Shown one piece after another: positions 44,356 through 53,139 of a stretch of 64,000 nucleotides of DNA. A model generated the notes under the pieces. The model had not been told where the DNA came from. It was given only the letters and a program-made list of their open reading frames with translations, and made no database searches. A program made the position numbers and the translations under genes. The first letter of the stretch is position 1; each line of letters starts with the position of its first letter. Origin of the DNA: Chryseobacterium soldanellicola (lineage in GTDB: Bacteria > Bacteroidota > Bacteroidia > Flavobacteriales > Weeksellaceae); contig NZ_FNKL01000003.1 of assembly GCF_900100115.1 (NCBI RefSeq), forward strand, positions 124,001 to 188,000. Direction: 5' to 3'.

Positions 44356-45378
44356 TTAATATTCAAACAATACACTTCCCCAGGTAAAACCGCTTCCGAA
44401 TGCTGAAAGAAGAACCAAATCTCCTCTTTTTATTTTACCCAGCTCAATTGCTTCATTTAAAGCAATCGGAATAGAAGCAGCCGTTGTATTTCCATACTTC
44501 TGGATATTATTATGGATTTTTTCATCCGGCAGCCCGAATTTCTGCTGAACAAACTGAGCAATTCTCAAATTCGCCTGATGCGGGATAAACATATCGAGAT
44601 CTTCAATCTTTTTCCCGGCTTTATTTAAAGCTTCCATCATCGTCTCAGGAAATCTTGTTACGGCATGCTTGAAAACAAAATTCCCGTTCATGATCGGATA
44701 AACTTCTTTATTCGTCACATTTTCAGGCTCTTTTCTCATCCTGTCACTCCATCCGTATTTAGAACCCGGGAACTGTGTGCACAATTCATCGGCATATTTA
44801 CCTTCTGAATGCATATTTACCGCTAAAATATCGCCTGCATTTTCATCTTCAGTTGCGCAAAGAACAATCGCTCCCGCTCCGTCCCCGAAAATAACGGAAA
44901 CCCCTCTTCCTTCATCAGAAAAATCTAATCCGAAAGAATGAATTTCTGCTCCTACAACCAAAATATTTTTATAAGTCCCTGATTTAATGAATGCATTGGC
45001 AACGCTCATCGCATACACAAACCCCGAACACTGGTTTCTTACATCCAAAGCACCGATCGTATCGCAACCCAACATATCCTGAAGCTGAACCCCGCATCCG
45101 GGAAAATAATAATCCGGAGACAGCGTGGCAAAAACAATATAATCGATATCTTTTGCAGTCATACCCGCTTTTTCAAGCGCTTTTTCTGAAGCTTTGAAAC
45201 CTAAATAAGCTGTGGTTTCCTGAGAATCATTCCTGTTTTTTCTGTGTCGTCTTTCTTTGATACCCGTTCTTTCCGTGATCCATTCGTCATTGGTAGTCAT
45301 TAATTTAGCTAAATCATCATTCGTAACAATGTTTTCCGGAACATGAAATCCGATTCCTTTTATTGTACTTTTAATCAT
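44356..45378 (-). CDS. fabH: 3-oxoacyl-ACP synthase III
   Basis: The 340-residue ketoacyl synthase has the catalytic triad of FabH. Cys117 lies in DVRNQCSGF, His in FIPHQANLRI, and Asn in NIQKYGNTTAAS. The C-terminal GSGFTWGSVLFEY is typical. FabH joins an acyl-CoA to malonyl-ACP to begin fatty acid chains, here probably branched or short chains. It is monocistronic, divergent from the CorA gene, with a promoter at 45398-45432. Confidence 0.92.
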   Translation of the reverse strand: MIKSTIKGIGFHVPENIVTNDDLAKLMTTNDEWITERTGIKERRHRKNRNDSQETTAYLGFKASEKALEKAGMTAKDIDYIVFATLSPDYYFPGCGVQLQDMLGCDTIGALDVRNQCSGFVYAMSVANAFIKSGTYKNILVVGAEIHSFGLDFSDEGRGVSVIFGDGAGAIVLCATEDENAGDILAVNMHSEGKYADELCTQFPGSKYGWSDRMRKEPENVTNKEVYPIMNGNFVFKHAVTRFPETMMEALNKAGKKIEDLDMFIPHQANLRIAQFVQQKFGLPDEKIHNNIQKYGNTTAASIPIALNEAIELGKIKRGDLVLLSAFGSGFTWGSVLFEY

Positions 45379-45397
45379 ATAGTTTTTTTAATTTTGG

Positions 45398-45432
45398 CAA
45401 AGATAGACTTATTTAACACATAGTATTTCAAA
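45398..45432 (-). promoter_or_regulatory. Promoter of fabH
   Basis: Minus-strand TTTG (45432-45429) and TATCTTTG (45405-45398) form a promoter with a spacer of 23 bp, at the long end of the usual range. The predicted start at about 45393 is 15 nt from ATG 45378. Confidence 0.6.
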
Positions 45433-45451
45433 ATATTAGTATTTTTACTTT

Positions 45452-46351
45452 ATGCCAATTGATACAATATACAGAGATTCGCATTGCGAATGGATTGATG
45501 TAGAAGCTCCTACAGAAGAAGATCTGAAATTCCTTCATGAAAGATACGAAATCAATAACCTCCTGCTTGAAGACACGCTGGATCCCAATCACTTACCAAA
45601 ATATGAAGAAGACGGAAACGTAAAATTTTTCCTGCTCCGCGAAAGCACGGAATTGGAAAGGAAAAACCTGAATACAATAAGTGACATCAGCACAAAAATC
45701 GGGATTTTTCTCATTGACAATACCATAATCACCATTCACAGGATGAAAACCAAAAGTATTGCCCAGACAAAAAAGCAGCTTTCCTGCGCCGAGGGTGAGA
45801 CAACTTCAGAAAAAATAGCCCTAATGATCAGCTTATTAATCATGAAAAGCTTTGATGATGAATCCATAAGCCTCATGGAAACAATGGATAATATTGAAAA
45901 TGAAATTTTCCTTAAAAACACCAATCACACCACTCAGATTAAAAGATTATATAAATTAAAGAGAAAAGCAGGATTAAATTCCAGGGTTCTGACGATTTCT
46001 ACAGATGCGATCGATAAGTTTAAATTATTGGGATTACAGGATTCCGAGGTGGTAGATTTAAAGGATAAGCATAAAGATGTTGTAGCAGATTTTGATCATT
46101 TAAATATTCAGATCACCAACCTTATTTCAATGTTTCTGGCCCTTTCTGATCAAAAAGCCAATCAGGTGATGAAAGTTCTGGCCATTTATTCGGTGTACTT
46201 TTTACCCATCACATTTATTGCCGGCGTGTACGGAATGAATTTCGACAATATGCCTGAGCTGCATCATAAAAACGGCTATTTTTTCACTTTAGGGTTAATG
46301 GCTTTAATCGTAATCTGCACTTTCATTTACGCAAGAAGAAAACAATGGTAA
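45452..46351 (+). CDS. CorA-like magnesium/divalent-cation transporter
   Basis: The 299-residue protein has a large soluble N-terminal part with a long helix. Two C-terminal membrane segments follow (AIYSVYFLPITFIAGVYG and GYFFTLGLMALIVICTFIY). Between them is the diagnostic GMN motif in VYGMNFDNMPEL. The short loop after GMN is acidic. CorA forms a pentamer and conducts Mg2+ or other divalent ions. It is divergent from fabH and co-directional with the patatin gene. Confidence 0.92.
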   Translation: MPIDTIYRDSHCEWIDVEAPTEEDLKFLHERYEINNLLLEDTLDPNHLPKYEEDGNVKFFLLRESTELERKNLNTISDISTKIGIFLIDNTIITIHRMKTKSIAQTKKQLSCAEGETTSEKIALMISLLIMKSFDDESISLMETMDNIENEIFLKNTNHTTQIKRLYKLKRKAGLNSRVLTISTDAIDKFKLLGLQDSEVVDLKDKHKDVVADFDHLNIQITNLISMFLALSDQKANQVMKVLAIYSVYFLPITFIAGVYGMNFDNMPELHHKNGYFFTLGLMALIVICTFIYARRKQW

Positions 46352-46464
46352 AAAAACAGTAAAAATACCCAGAGTTTTAAATGTAATATTAATTATTTTT
46401 AAAACATAAAAACTAATATCCAAACTGTTGTAAATTTATTACAGCAAAAACACCAAACTGAATC

Positions 46465-48051
46465 ATGAAAACCGAAACTCTCAACAAAATTCTGGAGGAA
46501 AATGTCCTTTCCAAAGAATCGAAGGAAAAGCTTGCTGCTTTGCATGAAAATATTTCGTCTAAAGAGTTTTCCGATCTTCTGGATGCGCACGGAAACCAAT
46601 ATGTAGAGTTTGTGCAGGAAGGTGGCGGAGTCTGGGGCAGCGCACTGGTCGGATATCTTTACGGACTCGAAATTTTCGGGATCCGTTTTTTAAAAGTTGC
46701 CGGAACGAGCGCGGGAGCCATTAACACCATGCTTATCGCGGCCTGTAAAACCAAAGAAGAAGCTAAAAGTGAGCTTATTAAAGATATTCTCTTCAACTGG
46801 AATTTTGCCGATTTCATGGATGGAAAATCTTACGTAAAAACGACCATTCATTCGATATTAAACAATAAGAATTTCATCAGGATCAATGCAATTATTGCAG
46901 CAGTAATCATGGGAATCCTTGTTCTCGCACCGTTTTTTATTAAGTCTGAGACCACCTTACAGGCCAAGCTGTTTTTTCTGGTTCCTATTATTCCTCTTAT
47001 TATTGCGTTTTTTTATTTCAGAAAATTATATAAAGACTTGAAAAAAGCCAATTCAGGACTTAATCCGGGAAATACTTTTTTGAATCAGATGAAAAATGTC
47101 CTTGAGGGTTTTGGGATAACAACGGTCGCCGGACTTAACGAGAAATTCGTACAATCCGGGAAAAACCTCAACCTCAATTACCGCTACGGAAACGGCATGG
47201 AATATTACGCCATTGCCTTAAACAGCATCGAAGAAATCAGAGTGAATAATAAAGATCATATTGATGAGGTACGATATAAAATTTTCTACGAAAGTGCCGT
47301 AAACAATGAATATTATAAAAAAGACCCTTTCTACAAATTACAGTCCGAATACGTTGTTATTACGACTGATATTAATGCCAAAATAAAGGTTGAACTGCCC
47401 ACAATGGCCAATTTATACTGGTCTGAAGAAGAGCTGAAACACATCAGCCCGGCTGAATTTGTGCGCGCTTCGATGTCTGTTCCTTTCTTTTTTGAGCCTT
47501 TCCAGAAACAGATCAATAAAGAGGATGATTCCGTAAAATACGCCTGGAAATTCTGGATGAATACCAAGCAGGAAAACATCAATCCTGTCGGCGTTTTTAT
47601 CGATGGCGGCAGCATTTCCAATTTCCCGATCGACCTCTTCCATTCTATCGATATTTTTTATCCGAGAATGCCGTTATTTGGCGTACAGTTGACCAGCGAC
47701 TCCGATATTCTCTCCGAAAAAGGAAAAACGAGCCAAGAAATTTTAAAATCACCCTTAACTTTCGCAGGAAATATCATCAGCACTTTAAAAGGTTTTAATG
47801 ATAAATCATTCCTTACAAAACATACTTTTTACCATCTTTTCAGCATCCAGACCGTAAATTGCGGAACCAGCAACTGGTTGAATTTCTTCATGAAAAAAGA
47901 GGAAAAAGAAGAGCTTTTCAACCGAGGCTTTGTAGCCGCCCTCGATTTCCTCAATAATTTCGACTGGGAAAAATATAAATGCGAAAGAATGATGGTCTCT
48001 ATGAAAGAGAAAAAGATTTTGAATGAGGAGGATACGCCGACAGTGGGGTAA
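46465..48051 (+). CDS. Patatin-like phospholipase with two membrane segments
   Basis: The 528-residue protein has the catalytic pieces of a patatin-like lipase. The oxyanion loop is EGGGVWGSAL (about 52-61), the nucleophile Ser82 lies in GTSAG, and the catalytic Asp is in VFIDGGSISNFP (about 385-396). Between residues about 130 and 185 are two hydrophobic helices (AVIMGILVLAPFF and LFFLVPIIPLIIAFFYF), unusual in the middle of a patatin domain, so the enzyme is probably membrane-bound. Bacterial homologues release fatty acids from phospholipids. The downstream small genes may be co-transcribed (38 bp spacer). Confidence 0.9.
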   Translation: MKTETLNKILEENVLSKESKEKLAALHENISSKEFSDLLDAHGNQYVEFVQEGGGVWGSALVGYLYGLEIFGIRFLKVAGTSAGAINTMLIAACKTKEEAKSELIKDILFNWNFADFMDGKSYVKTTIHSILNNKNFIRINAIIAAVIMGILVLAPFFIKSETTLQAKLFFLVPIIPLIIAFFYFRKLYKDLKKANSGLNPGNTFLNQMKNVLEGFGITTVAGLNEKFVQSGKNLNLNYRYGNGMEYYAIALNSIEEIRVNNKDHIDEVRYKIFYESAVNNEYYKKDPFYKLQSEYVVITTDINAKIKVELPTMANLYWSEEELKHISPAEFVRASMSVPFFFEPFQKQINKEDDSVKYAWKFWMNTKQENINPVGVFIDGGSISNFPIDLFHSIDIFYPRMPLFGVQLTSDSDILSEKGKTSQEILKSPLTFAGNIISTLKGFNDKSFLTKHTFYHLFSIQTVNCGTSNWLNFFMKKEEKEELFNRGFVAALDFLNNFDWEKYKCERMMVSMKEKKILNEEDTPTVG

Positions 48052-48089
48052 AAGGAATTTGAAAAATTAAATAGGTTTAAATAGAAGTA

Positions 48090-48527
48090 ATGAATAAATT
48101 TTCACAAATTATAAAATATCTAACTAAGAATTTTTATATCATTTTAGCAATTTTAATAGTATTATTTATAATTTCCGGTTTCATAAATGAGAAAATTTGG
48201 ATTGGAAAAATGCTCACAAGACCTAAATATACTATCGCCATAGCCACTACCGATTGGCATCAAAAAAATAATAACGGTGTTGGCACCGATTATAGTTATA
48301 AAATCAATAACAAAGTCTATAACGAGACAACAGGTTTTTCATATAGAAAAGGTGATAAATTTTTGATCATTTATGATTCTTTAAAACCTAAAAACGTACA
48401 AACTCTTGCATTATATCCCGTTCCCGAAGATTATACAGGATTAAAAATTCCTAAAAATGGATGGAAATACCAAGAAGTTCCTTTTAATATTGACAGTAAT
48501 GTTATAAGAAAATATTTAACAGATTAA
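48090..48527 (+). CDS. Uncharacterised membrane-anchored protein
   Basis: The 145-residue protein has one N-terminal membrane segment (NFYIILAILIVLFIISGFI) and a soluble beta-strand-rich remainder with short repeats (YSYKINNKVYNETTGFSYRK). I do not recognise it. It follows the patatin gene by 38 bp and overlaps nothing; the next gene is 4 bp away, so they may form an operon. Confidence 0.7.
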   Translation: MNKFSQIIKYLTKNFYIILAILIVLFIISGFINEKIWIGKMLTRPKYTIAIATTDWHQKNNNGVGTDYSYKINNKVYNETTGFSYRKGDKFLIIYDSLKPKNVQTLALYPVPEDYTGLKIPKNGWKYQEVPFNIDSNVIRKYLTD

Positions 48528-48531
48528 CATC

Positions 48532-49020
48532 ATGAATTGGATCATCAGAAATACAAAAAGAATTAAGTTTCACACCAATCTTACTGAAGTTTTAAAGCCA
48601 ATTTGGAAAGATCTTTTTGAATATAATTGGGTTTTGACGGATTTAGATTTTATGTCCGACGATAACGATATTCACATTGATTTCAACCATGATTATTTTA
48701 TCTTAAACAAAGAACAGTTTGAAAAACTATATCAATCTGAAACTCAAATTATTTGGGGTATAATTTCTGCCACTCCTAAAAATCTTCAATTAAATACAAA
48801 TTCAATTTCAAATTTATCTGCTGAGGATTTGAATGCCTGGAAAAATAATCAATTTCTAATTCCGGAATCTTATGTTGAAATTGTAGCTTTTGACAGTGCC
48901 TATACAATTGTGAAGTTCAAAGATGAAAAGCTTTCAAATAAGTTTAAAGAATATTTTGAAGATGAAGCTATAGACTTACAAAAGTTTAACGAAGATTATA
49001 TGACAAAACCGAAAACATAG
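48532..49020 (+). CDS. Uncharacterised cytosolic protein
   Basis: The 162-residue acidic protein has no signal peptide or membrane segment. Features are an Asp-rich part (DLDFMSDDNDIHIDFNHDYF) and a C-terminal helical region (DEKLSNKFKEYFEDEAIDL). It is probably co-transcribed with the membrane protein 4 bp upstream. It resembles small SMI1/KNR4-like or immunity proteins in composition, but no motif supports a specific call. Confidence 0.65.
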   Translation: MNWIIRNTKRIKFHTNLTEVLKPIWKDLFEYNWVLTDLDFMSDDNDIHIDFNHDYFILNKEQFEKLYQSETQIIWGIISATPKNLQLNTNSISNLSAEDLNAWKNNQFLIPESYVEIVAFDSAYTIVKFKDEKLSNKFKEYFEDEAIDLQKFNEDYMTKPKT

Positions 49021-49083
49021 TTCGATCCAAACAATAAATACGTATAATCTTTTTCGTAACTTTATTCAACAAAATAATAAACT

Positions 49084-49593
49084 ATGAAAAACTCAATTCT
49101 TTTACTATTCACATTTGTATTTATCGGTTTCGGGGCTTTTGTAAAAGCTCAAAAAATATCAGACGGACAATCTCTAGATGTCGGCGGAATGAATGTCACG
49201 TTCAATATCACGAATAAAGAAAGTTTTCAGGTGGGCGGGAAACAGTTTGACCGTTATAAAGTTTCGGCTTCCGTAAAAAATACCTCGGATAAATCATATA
49301 ATATCAGATTATCATCGTACCCTCAGATCGTCAGCAATATCGGACTTGTAGAATTAGACTGCATCAACGCAACCGGTGCAAAACTGACTTCCAAAAAGAT
49401 TCAGCTGAAAATGAAAGCCCAGATCATCAACGTCACTTATTCTGCTTACGACAAATCAGGGAAGTTTACGAATAGCGTAATTCCTGTAACGGGAAGCTAT
49501 TATTTTGACGCAGGAGATGTCATCACCGATGATGCTATTTTTATTGTTCCGCAGGGTGAAAAACCTGATGTTTCGGTGAGAAGTTTGAAATAA
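49084..49593 (+). CDS. Uncharacterised secreted protein
   Basis: The 169-residue protein has a signal peptide (LLLFTFVFIGFGAFVKAQ). The mature part is beta-rich (MNVTFNITNKESFQVGGKQF, RLSSYPQIVSNIG, DAIFIVPQGEKPDVSVRSLK), which suggests a small immunoglobulin-like or jelly-roll fold. No cysteine pair or motif identifies a function. It is followed by the inverted repeat at 49644-49736 and is convergent with the DNA glycosylase gene. Confidence 0.7.
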   Translation: MKNSILLLFTFVFIGFGAFVKAQKISDGQSLDVGGMNVTFNITNKESFQVGGKQFDRYKVSASVKNTSDKSYNIRLSSYPQIVSNIGLVELDCINATGAKLTSKKIQLKMKAQIINVTYSAYDKSGKFTNSVIPVTGSYYFDAGDVITDDAIFIVPQGEKPDVSVRSLK

Positions 49594-49643
49594 GATATTA
49601 AAAATTAAATCATTAAGGATAAATTTAGTGATTAAGATTATTA

Positions 49644-49736
49644 GATGATTCGACAAGCTCAGCATGACATTTCTAATACTAACTAATTAATTAACAGTCT
49701 TTTTTAGCGATGTCATGCTGAGCTTGTCGAAGCATC
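49644..49736. repeat. Repeat element with 27-bp inverted ends
   Basis: Arms of 27 bp (49644-49670 and 49710-49736) are reverse complements with one mismatch. They read GATTCGACAAGCTCAGCATG into ATTTC and back as CATGCTGAGCTTGTCGAAGC. The 39-bp loop contains AATACTAACTAATTAATTAA. A diverged sister copy at 56375-56481 keeps both arms and part of the loop. It lies between convergent genes. This word is known from memory as a common Bacteroidota intergenic repeat. Confidence 0.85.
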
Positions 49737-49748
49737 TTAATATATTAT

Positions 49749-50300
49749 TTATTCACTTTTCCACATGGGGTTTTGTTTCAAAACATTTTTGTAAACAGCA
49801 CAATTTTCCGAGTGTGCGCCTTTCAGATAACCAATGCTCATTAGAAATTCATTGACAATTTCACCGCCTGTGAATTTGAACGTTTTTTTGAATAATTTCA
49901 TCCATTCCTGCAAATCTTTAGGATGGTGATGCTCAAGCCACTTTTCAAATGAGCCGAATTCTTTTTGCAGCTCGATAATGGTTTTTGCGTTTTCGATGGC
50001 TGCGTTTACCTTTAATTTATTTCGAATAATTCCGGGATCACTTAATAATCTTTCGCGGTCTTCTTCTGTGTAAGCCGCCACTTTTTGAATATCAAAATTG
50101 TCGTATGCTTTCCTGAAACTTTCTTCTTTCTTCAAGATCGTTTCCCAGCTTAATCCTGCCTGATTGATTTCCATGACCAGTCTTCCGAACAACTCATTAT
50201 CATCATGAATCGGAAATCCGTAGTGATTGTCGTGGTAATTTTTATGAAGTTCTCTCCTGCTTTCAGGCTTCATTCCTTCTATGGCTGCACAATAACTCAT
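49749..50300 (-). CDS. tag: DNA-3-methyladenine glycosylase I
   Basis: The 183-residue protein matches the Tag family in length and in conserved segments: NELFGRLVMEINQAGLSWET, EESFRKAYDNFD and GIIRNKLKVNAAIENAKT. Zn ligands are visible as Cys4, and His/Cys near the C-terminus in GAHSENC, with an N-terminal His in YHDNHYG. It removes 3-methyladenine from alkylated DNA. It is a single gene, convergent with the secreted protein at 49593 through the repeat element. A weak -7 TATCTTTG lies at 50476-50469. Confidence 0.93.
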   Translation of the reverse strand: MSYCAAIEGMKPESRRELHKNYHDNHYGFPIHDDNELFGRLVMEINQAGLSWETILKKEESFRKAYDNFDIQKVAAYTEEDRERLLSDPGIIRNKLKVNAAIENAKTIIELQKEFGSFEKWLEHHHPKDLQEWMKLFKKTFKFTGGEIVNEFLMSIGYLKGAHSENCAVYKNVLKQNPMWKSE

Positions 50301-51012
50301 TTCAGTATATTTTCTGTATTGGTTAAAAATTTTCTAAAGGTTCTTTACTATCAATCCCGTTTTGGTCTGCTAAGATAAAAAATCAGCGGATGTATCGGTG
50401 AAGACTGCCCCATTATTTGATGCAATGCTGATCAATTTAAATAAACAGGCGAGTTTGATTTCATATAACAAAGATAAGCCGGGTTTGTGACAACTGTCTG
50501 GCAGGAGAGAAAAAATAATGAAGTTATTCACATGTGAATCTTAGCGGACAAGTTGAAAAATATACTGCTAAGTTGATAAGTAACCTTAATTTACAGCTGT
50601 TATTTATTGCAATTGAATTGCTAATTATTATGAACAACCAACACTGAGGCAAAGGCTATACCCCCTTCCAAACCCTCTTTATCCACTTCTCTAACCGTCT
50701 CCACCTACTTGCATAAGGGGCTAAAGCCCCTCACTAAGTATCTATACCCCGTTATACAAGTCCCGACACCCCCTTCACCAAGGGCATTACCCCCCTTACC
50801 TAACCCCCCATAGCCCCTTACCCAACTGCCTGCAACTCCTTATCAAACTACCTTTAGCCACTTCTGCAAGTGGGCAGATTCCCTTACTATCCCTACCATT
50901 CCTCTTATGATATTGTTTTTACCATTAAGCAAGCTGCTTCTTTGTTATGATCCTTCGTGAAAAGTTTTGTTGTTTAAAACTTGTAGGAAGATAAGAGTCT
51001 CTTTTAAAACAA
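50301..51012. other. Long gene-free stretch with C-rich track and palindromes
   Basis: No gene is supported over this 710-bp span. It includes 12-bp palindrome TTCACATGTGAA (50528-50539), 13-bp palindrome GCAATTGAATTGC (50609-50621), and hairpin repeat AGGGGCTAAAGCCCCT (50716-50731). About 300 bp (50640-50935) has a very C-rich plus strand with C-runs up to six. The minus strand can form a G-quadruplex between 50823 and 50790. This contrasts sharply with the AT-rich neighbourhood. Confidence 0.6.
50716..50731. repeat. Hairpin repeat AGGGGCTAAAGCCCCT
   Basis: Perfect palindrome around CTAAAG. Two relatives lie at 52793-52806 (TTGGCTAAAGCCAA) and 52829-52842 (CGGGCTAAAGCCCG). All share the core GGCTAAAGCC with outer bases that change in a complementary way, so stems are kept. 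Confidence 0.75.
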
Positions 51013-51040
51013 AAAAACCTCCACAATTGCGGAGGTTTTT
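51013..51040 (-). terminator. Intrinsic terminator of the efflux operon
   Basis: AAAAACCTCC (51013-51022) and GGAGGTTTTT (51031-51040) pair with an 8-base loop, followed by T-rich sequence. It lies about 15 bp after the MFS stop. Confidence 0.85.
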
Positions 51041-51055
51041 TCTATTCATTTAAAT

Positions 51056-52633
51056 TTAGTGCATAGCTTCACTCAAATCTATTTTCTCTTTACTTTTTCG
51101 CTCTCTGATGAACAATATAAACGGAATACAGATCAGGAACGCTATTCCCAAATAAAGGAATACATCCATATAAGAGAGTACTGTCGCCTGTTTTGTTACC
51201 GTCAGATCAAGCATTTTATAGGCTGCATTCATGGCTGCATCGGGGGTCATTCCTTTGGCTACGAAACTGGCTTTTAAACCTGCCAATCTTTGCTGAACCG
51301 CAAAATCAGTTTCATCGAGATGGGAAATCAAATTTACCCTGTATCTCTGGCTGGCATTCGCAATGAATGTTGTAATGGCTGCAATCCCGAAAGAGCCGCC
51401 AAGCTGTCTCATCATCCCTGTAAATGCGGCGCCCTGACCGATCTCCTGTCCTTTCAGCGTACTTAATGATAAGGAAGTGATCGGGATAAATAGCAGCCCG
51501 AGACCCGCTCCCCTTACCATCAGCATCCAGAAAAAGGCTTCTTTACTGGTATCGGGTGTCAGGATTTTATATCCCCAGAAACTATATATAAAGAATACGA
51601 ACAGCCCTAAAGCTACCAGGATCTGCTGTTTTGCTCCTTTTGAAAGTAAGCGGCCAATGATCGGCATCATAAAAGCGGTTGTAAGCGCTGCCGGAATCAT
51701 CAAAGCTCCCGACTGAAGGGCCGTCCATCCCAAAATACTCTGCGTATACAGCGGAACGATAAAGGTGGAACCATACAAACCGAATCCTAATACAAAGGAC
51801 ATGGCCGTCCCGATCCTTAAATTACCGTTCTTCAAAACCCTGAGCTCTACGATCGGATATTTAAAGGTGAGCTCCCTCCAGAGGAAGAGAATAAATCCTA
51901 AAACTGCCGTTACGGTAAATGTCACGATCATTCCGCTGGCAAACCAGTCTTCTTCATGACCTCTTTCCAGGATAAACTGTAATGATCCTACTGTAACTGC
52001 CAATAAAGCAATTCCCAGCCAGTCGACATCTGAGGCTTTGCGTTTTTCGGCATATTTCGGGCTTTTCACGAATTGTAATGTCATTAATGTTGCGGCAATC
52101 CCAATCGGAATATTAATATAGAAAATATATGGCCAGCTGAAATTATCAACAATATAACCTCCTAATGGCGGACCTAAAGTTGGACCGATAATTACTCCTA
52201 ATCCATAGATCGCCTGAGCCATACTTCTTTTTTCGATCGGATAAGATTCCGTAATGATTGTCTGTGAAGTCACCAGAAGCGCTCCACCCCCAATTCCCTG
52301 ACATAGCCGGAAGAATACCAATTCCCAGATGTTATCTGCATTTCCACATAAAAATGAAAATATGGTAAAGATCACCACCGAGGCAGCGAAATAGTTTCTA
52401 CGCCCAAACTGCTGTGACAGCCAGCTCGTCATCGGTACAATAATTACGTTACCTATTGCATAAGCCGTAATTACCCAACCTACTTCAGAAAGTGTGGCTC
52501 CCAGGTTACCCTTCATCTCATTCAGGGCAACGTTTACAATCGTGGAGTCTACAATTTCAAGCAGAGCACAAAGAATTGCCGTGATCGTGATGATCACTCT
52601 TCGGGCTCCATATTCTACTAATGAATCTTGCAT
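51056..52633 (-). CDS. Multidrug MFS transporter, EmrB/QacA type (DHA2)
   Basis: The 525-residue protein has about 14 membrane segments with a clear DHA2/EmrB start (IVDSTIVNVALNEMKGNLGA). The characteristic segments are MTSWLSQQFGRRNYFA (motif A) and GPTLGPPLGGYIVDNFSWPY (motif C). It is the inner-membrane pump of a tripartite system with the HlyD-type adaptor (53140) and TolC-type channel (54258). Unlike the other two genes, which are tightly linked, it is separated by 506 bp of repeat-containing spacer. It could be partly independently transcribed. The substrate is unknown, probably hydrophobic drugs or bile-salt-like compounds. Confidence 0.92.
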   Translation of the reverse strand: MQDSLVEYGARRVIITITAILCALLEIVDSTIVNVALNEMKGNLGATLSEVGWVITAYAIGNVIIVPMTSWLSQQFGRRNYFAASVVIFTIFSFLCGNADNIWELVFFRLCQGIGGGALLVTSQTIITESYPIEKRSMAQAIYGLGVIIGPTLGPPLGGYIVDNFSWPYIFYINIPIGIAATLMTLQFVKSPKYAEKRKASDVDWLGIALLAVTVGSLQFILERGHEEDWFASGMIVTFTVTAVLGFILFLWRELTFKYPIVELRVLKNGNLRIGTAMSFVLGFGLYGSTFIVPLYTQSILGWTALQSGALMIPAALTTAFMMPIIGRLLSKGAKQQILVALGLFVFFIYSFWGYKILTPDTSKEAFFWMLMVRGAGLGLLFIPITSLSLSTLKGQEIGQGAAFTGMMRQLGGSFGIAAITTFIANASQRYRVNLISHLDETDFAVQQRLAGLKASFVAKGMTPDAAMNAAYKMLDLTVTKQATVLSYMDVFLYLGIAFLICIPFILFIRERKSKEKIDLSEAMH

Positions 52634-53139
52634 AGTTTTTAATAGGTATTAAAAAATTAAGAGATGAGATTCAGAAATTTTAGAAATCAGAACAAGTTTT
52701 TTACGAACTAACTTTATTCTTTTTAATAATTAAATTTCTGTATTGATGATTTTAAGATTGAGGTTAAGTTAAGGTTGAGGTTTAGATAGGTTTTGGCTAA
52801 AGCCAATGAGATTTTAATCTTTTTTAAACGGGCTAAAGCCCGCTCCTATTGATGAACCTTATTTCACGCCTAATTTTCTCTTTCAATCCTTAAATCTTTT
52901 TAATTTTAAATGATTTAAGTAATTTCCAAATCTCTTAAATCTTAATCTTTTAATTATTTTTTTAAAGTGAATTGTCAATGGTCAATCAACTATGTTGTCA
53001 ATTTTACTACTTCATTTCCAATTTCATCATTGATTTTCCTCTGCAAACCGGTATCCGCTTCATGATCAATTTTACTGCTTCATCTTACATTTACAATTTG
53101 ACTTGCCTCTGCAAAACTGACAATTCACTTATTTTATTA
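52634..53139. other. Repeat-laden spacer in the efflux operon
   Basis: The 506-bp gap holds two hairpin repeats (52793-52806 and 52829-52842). It also holds an imperfect tandem duplication of about 52 bp with period 68 (52998-53049 and 53066-53117, both starting TCAATTTTACT and ending CCTCTGCAAA). A short GAATTGTCAATGGTCAAT stretch precedes it. No gene is supported here. The spacer may dampen read-through between the adaptor gene and the MFS pump. Confidence 0.6.
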
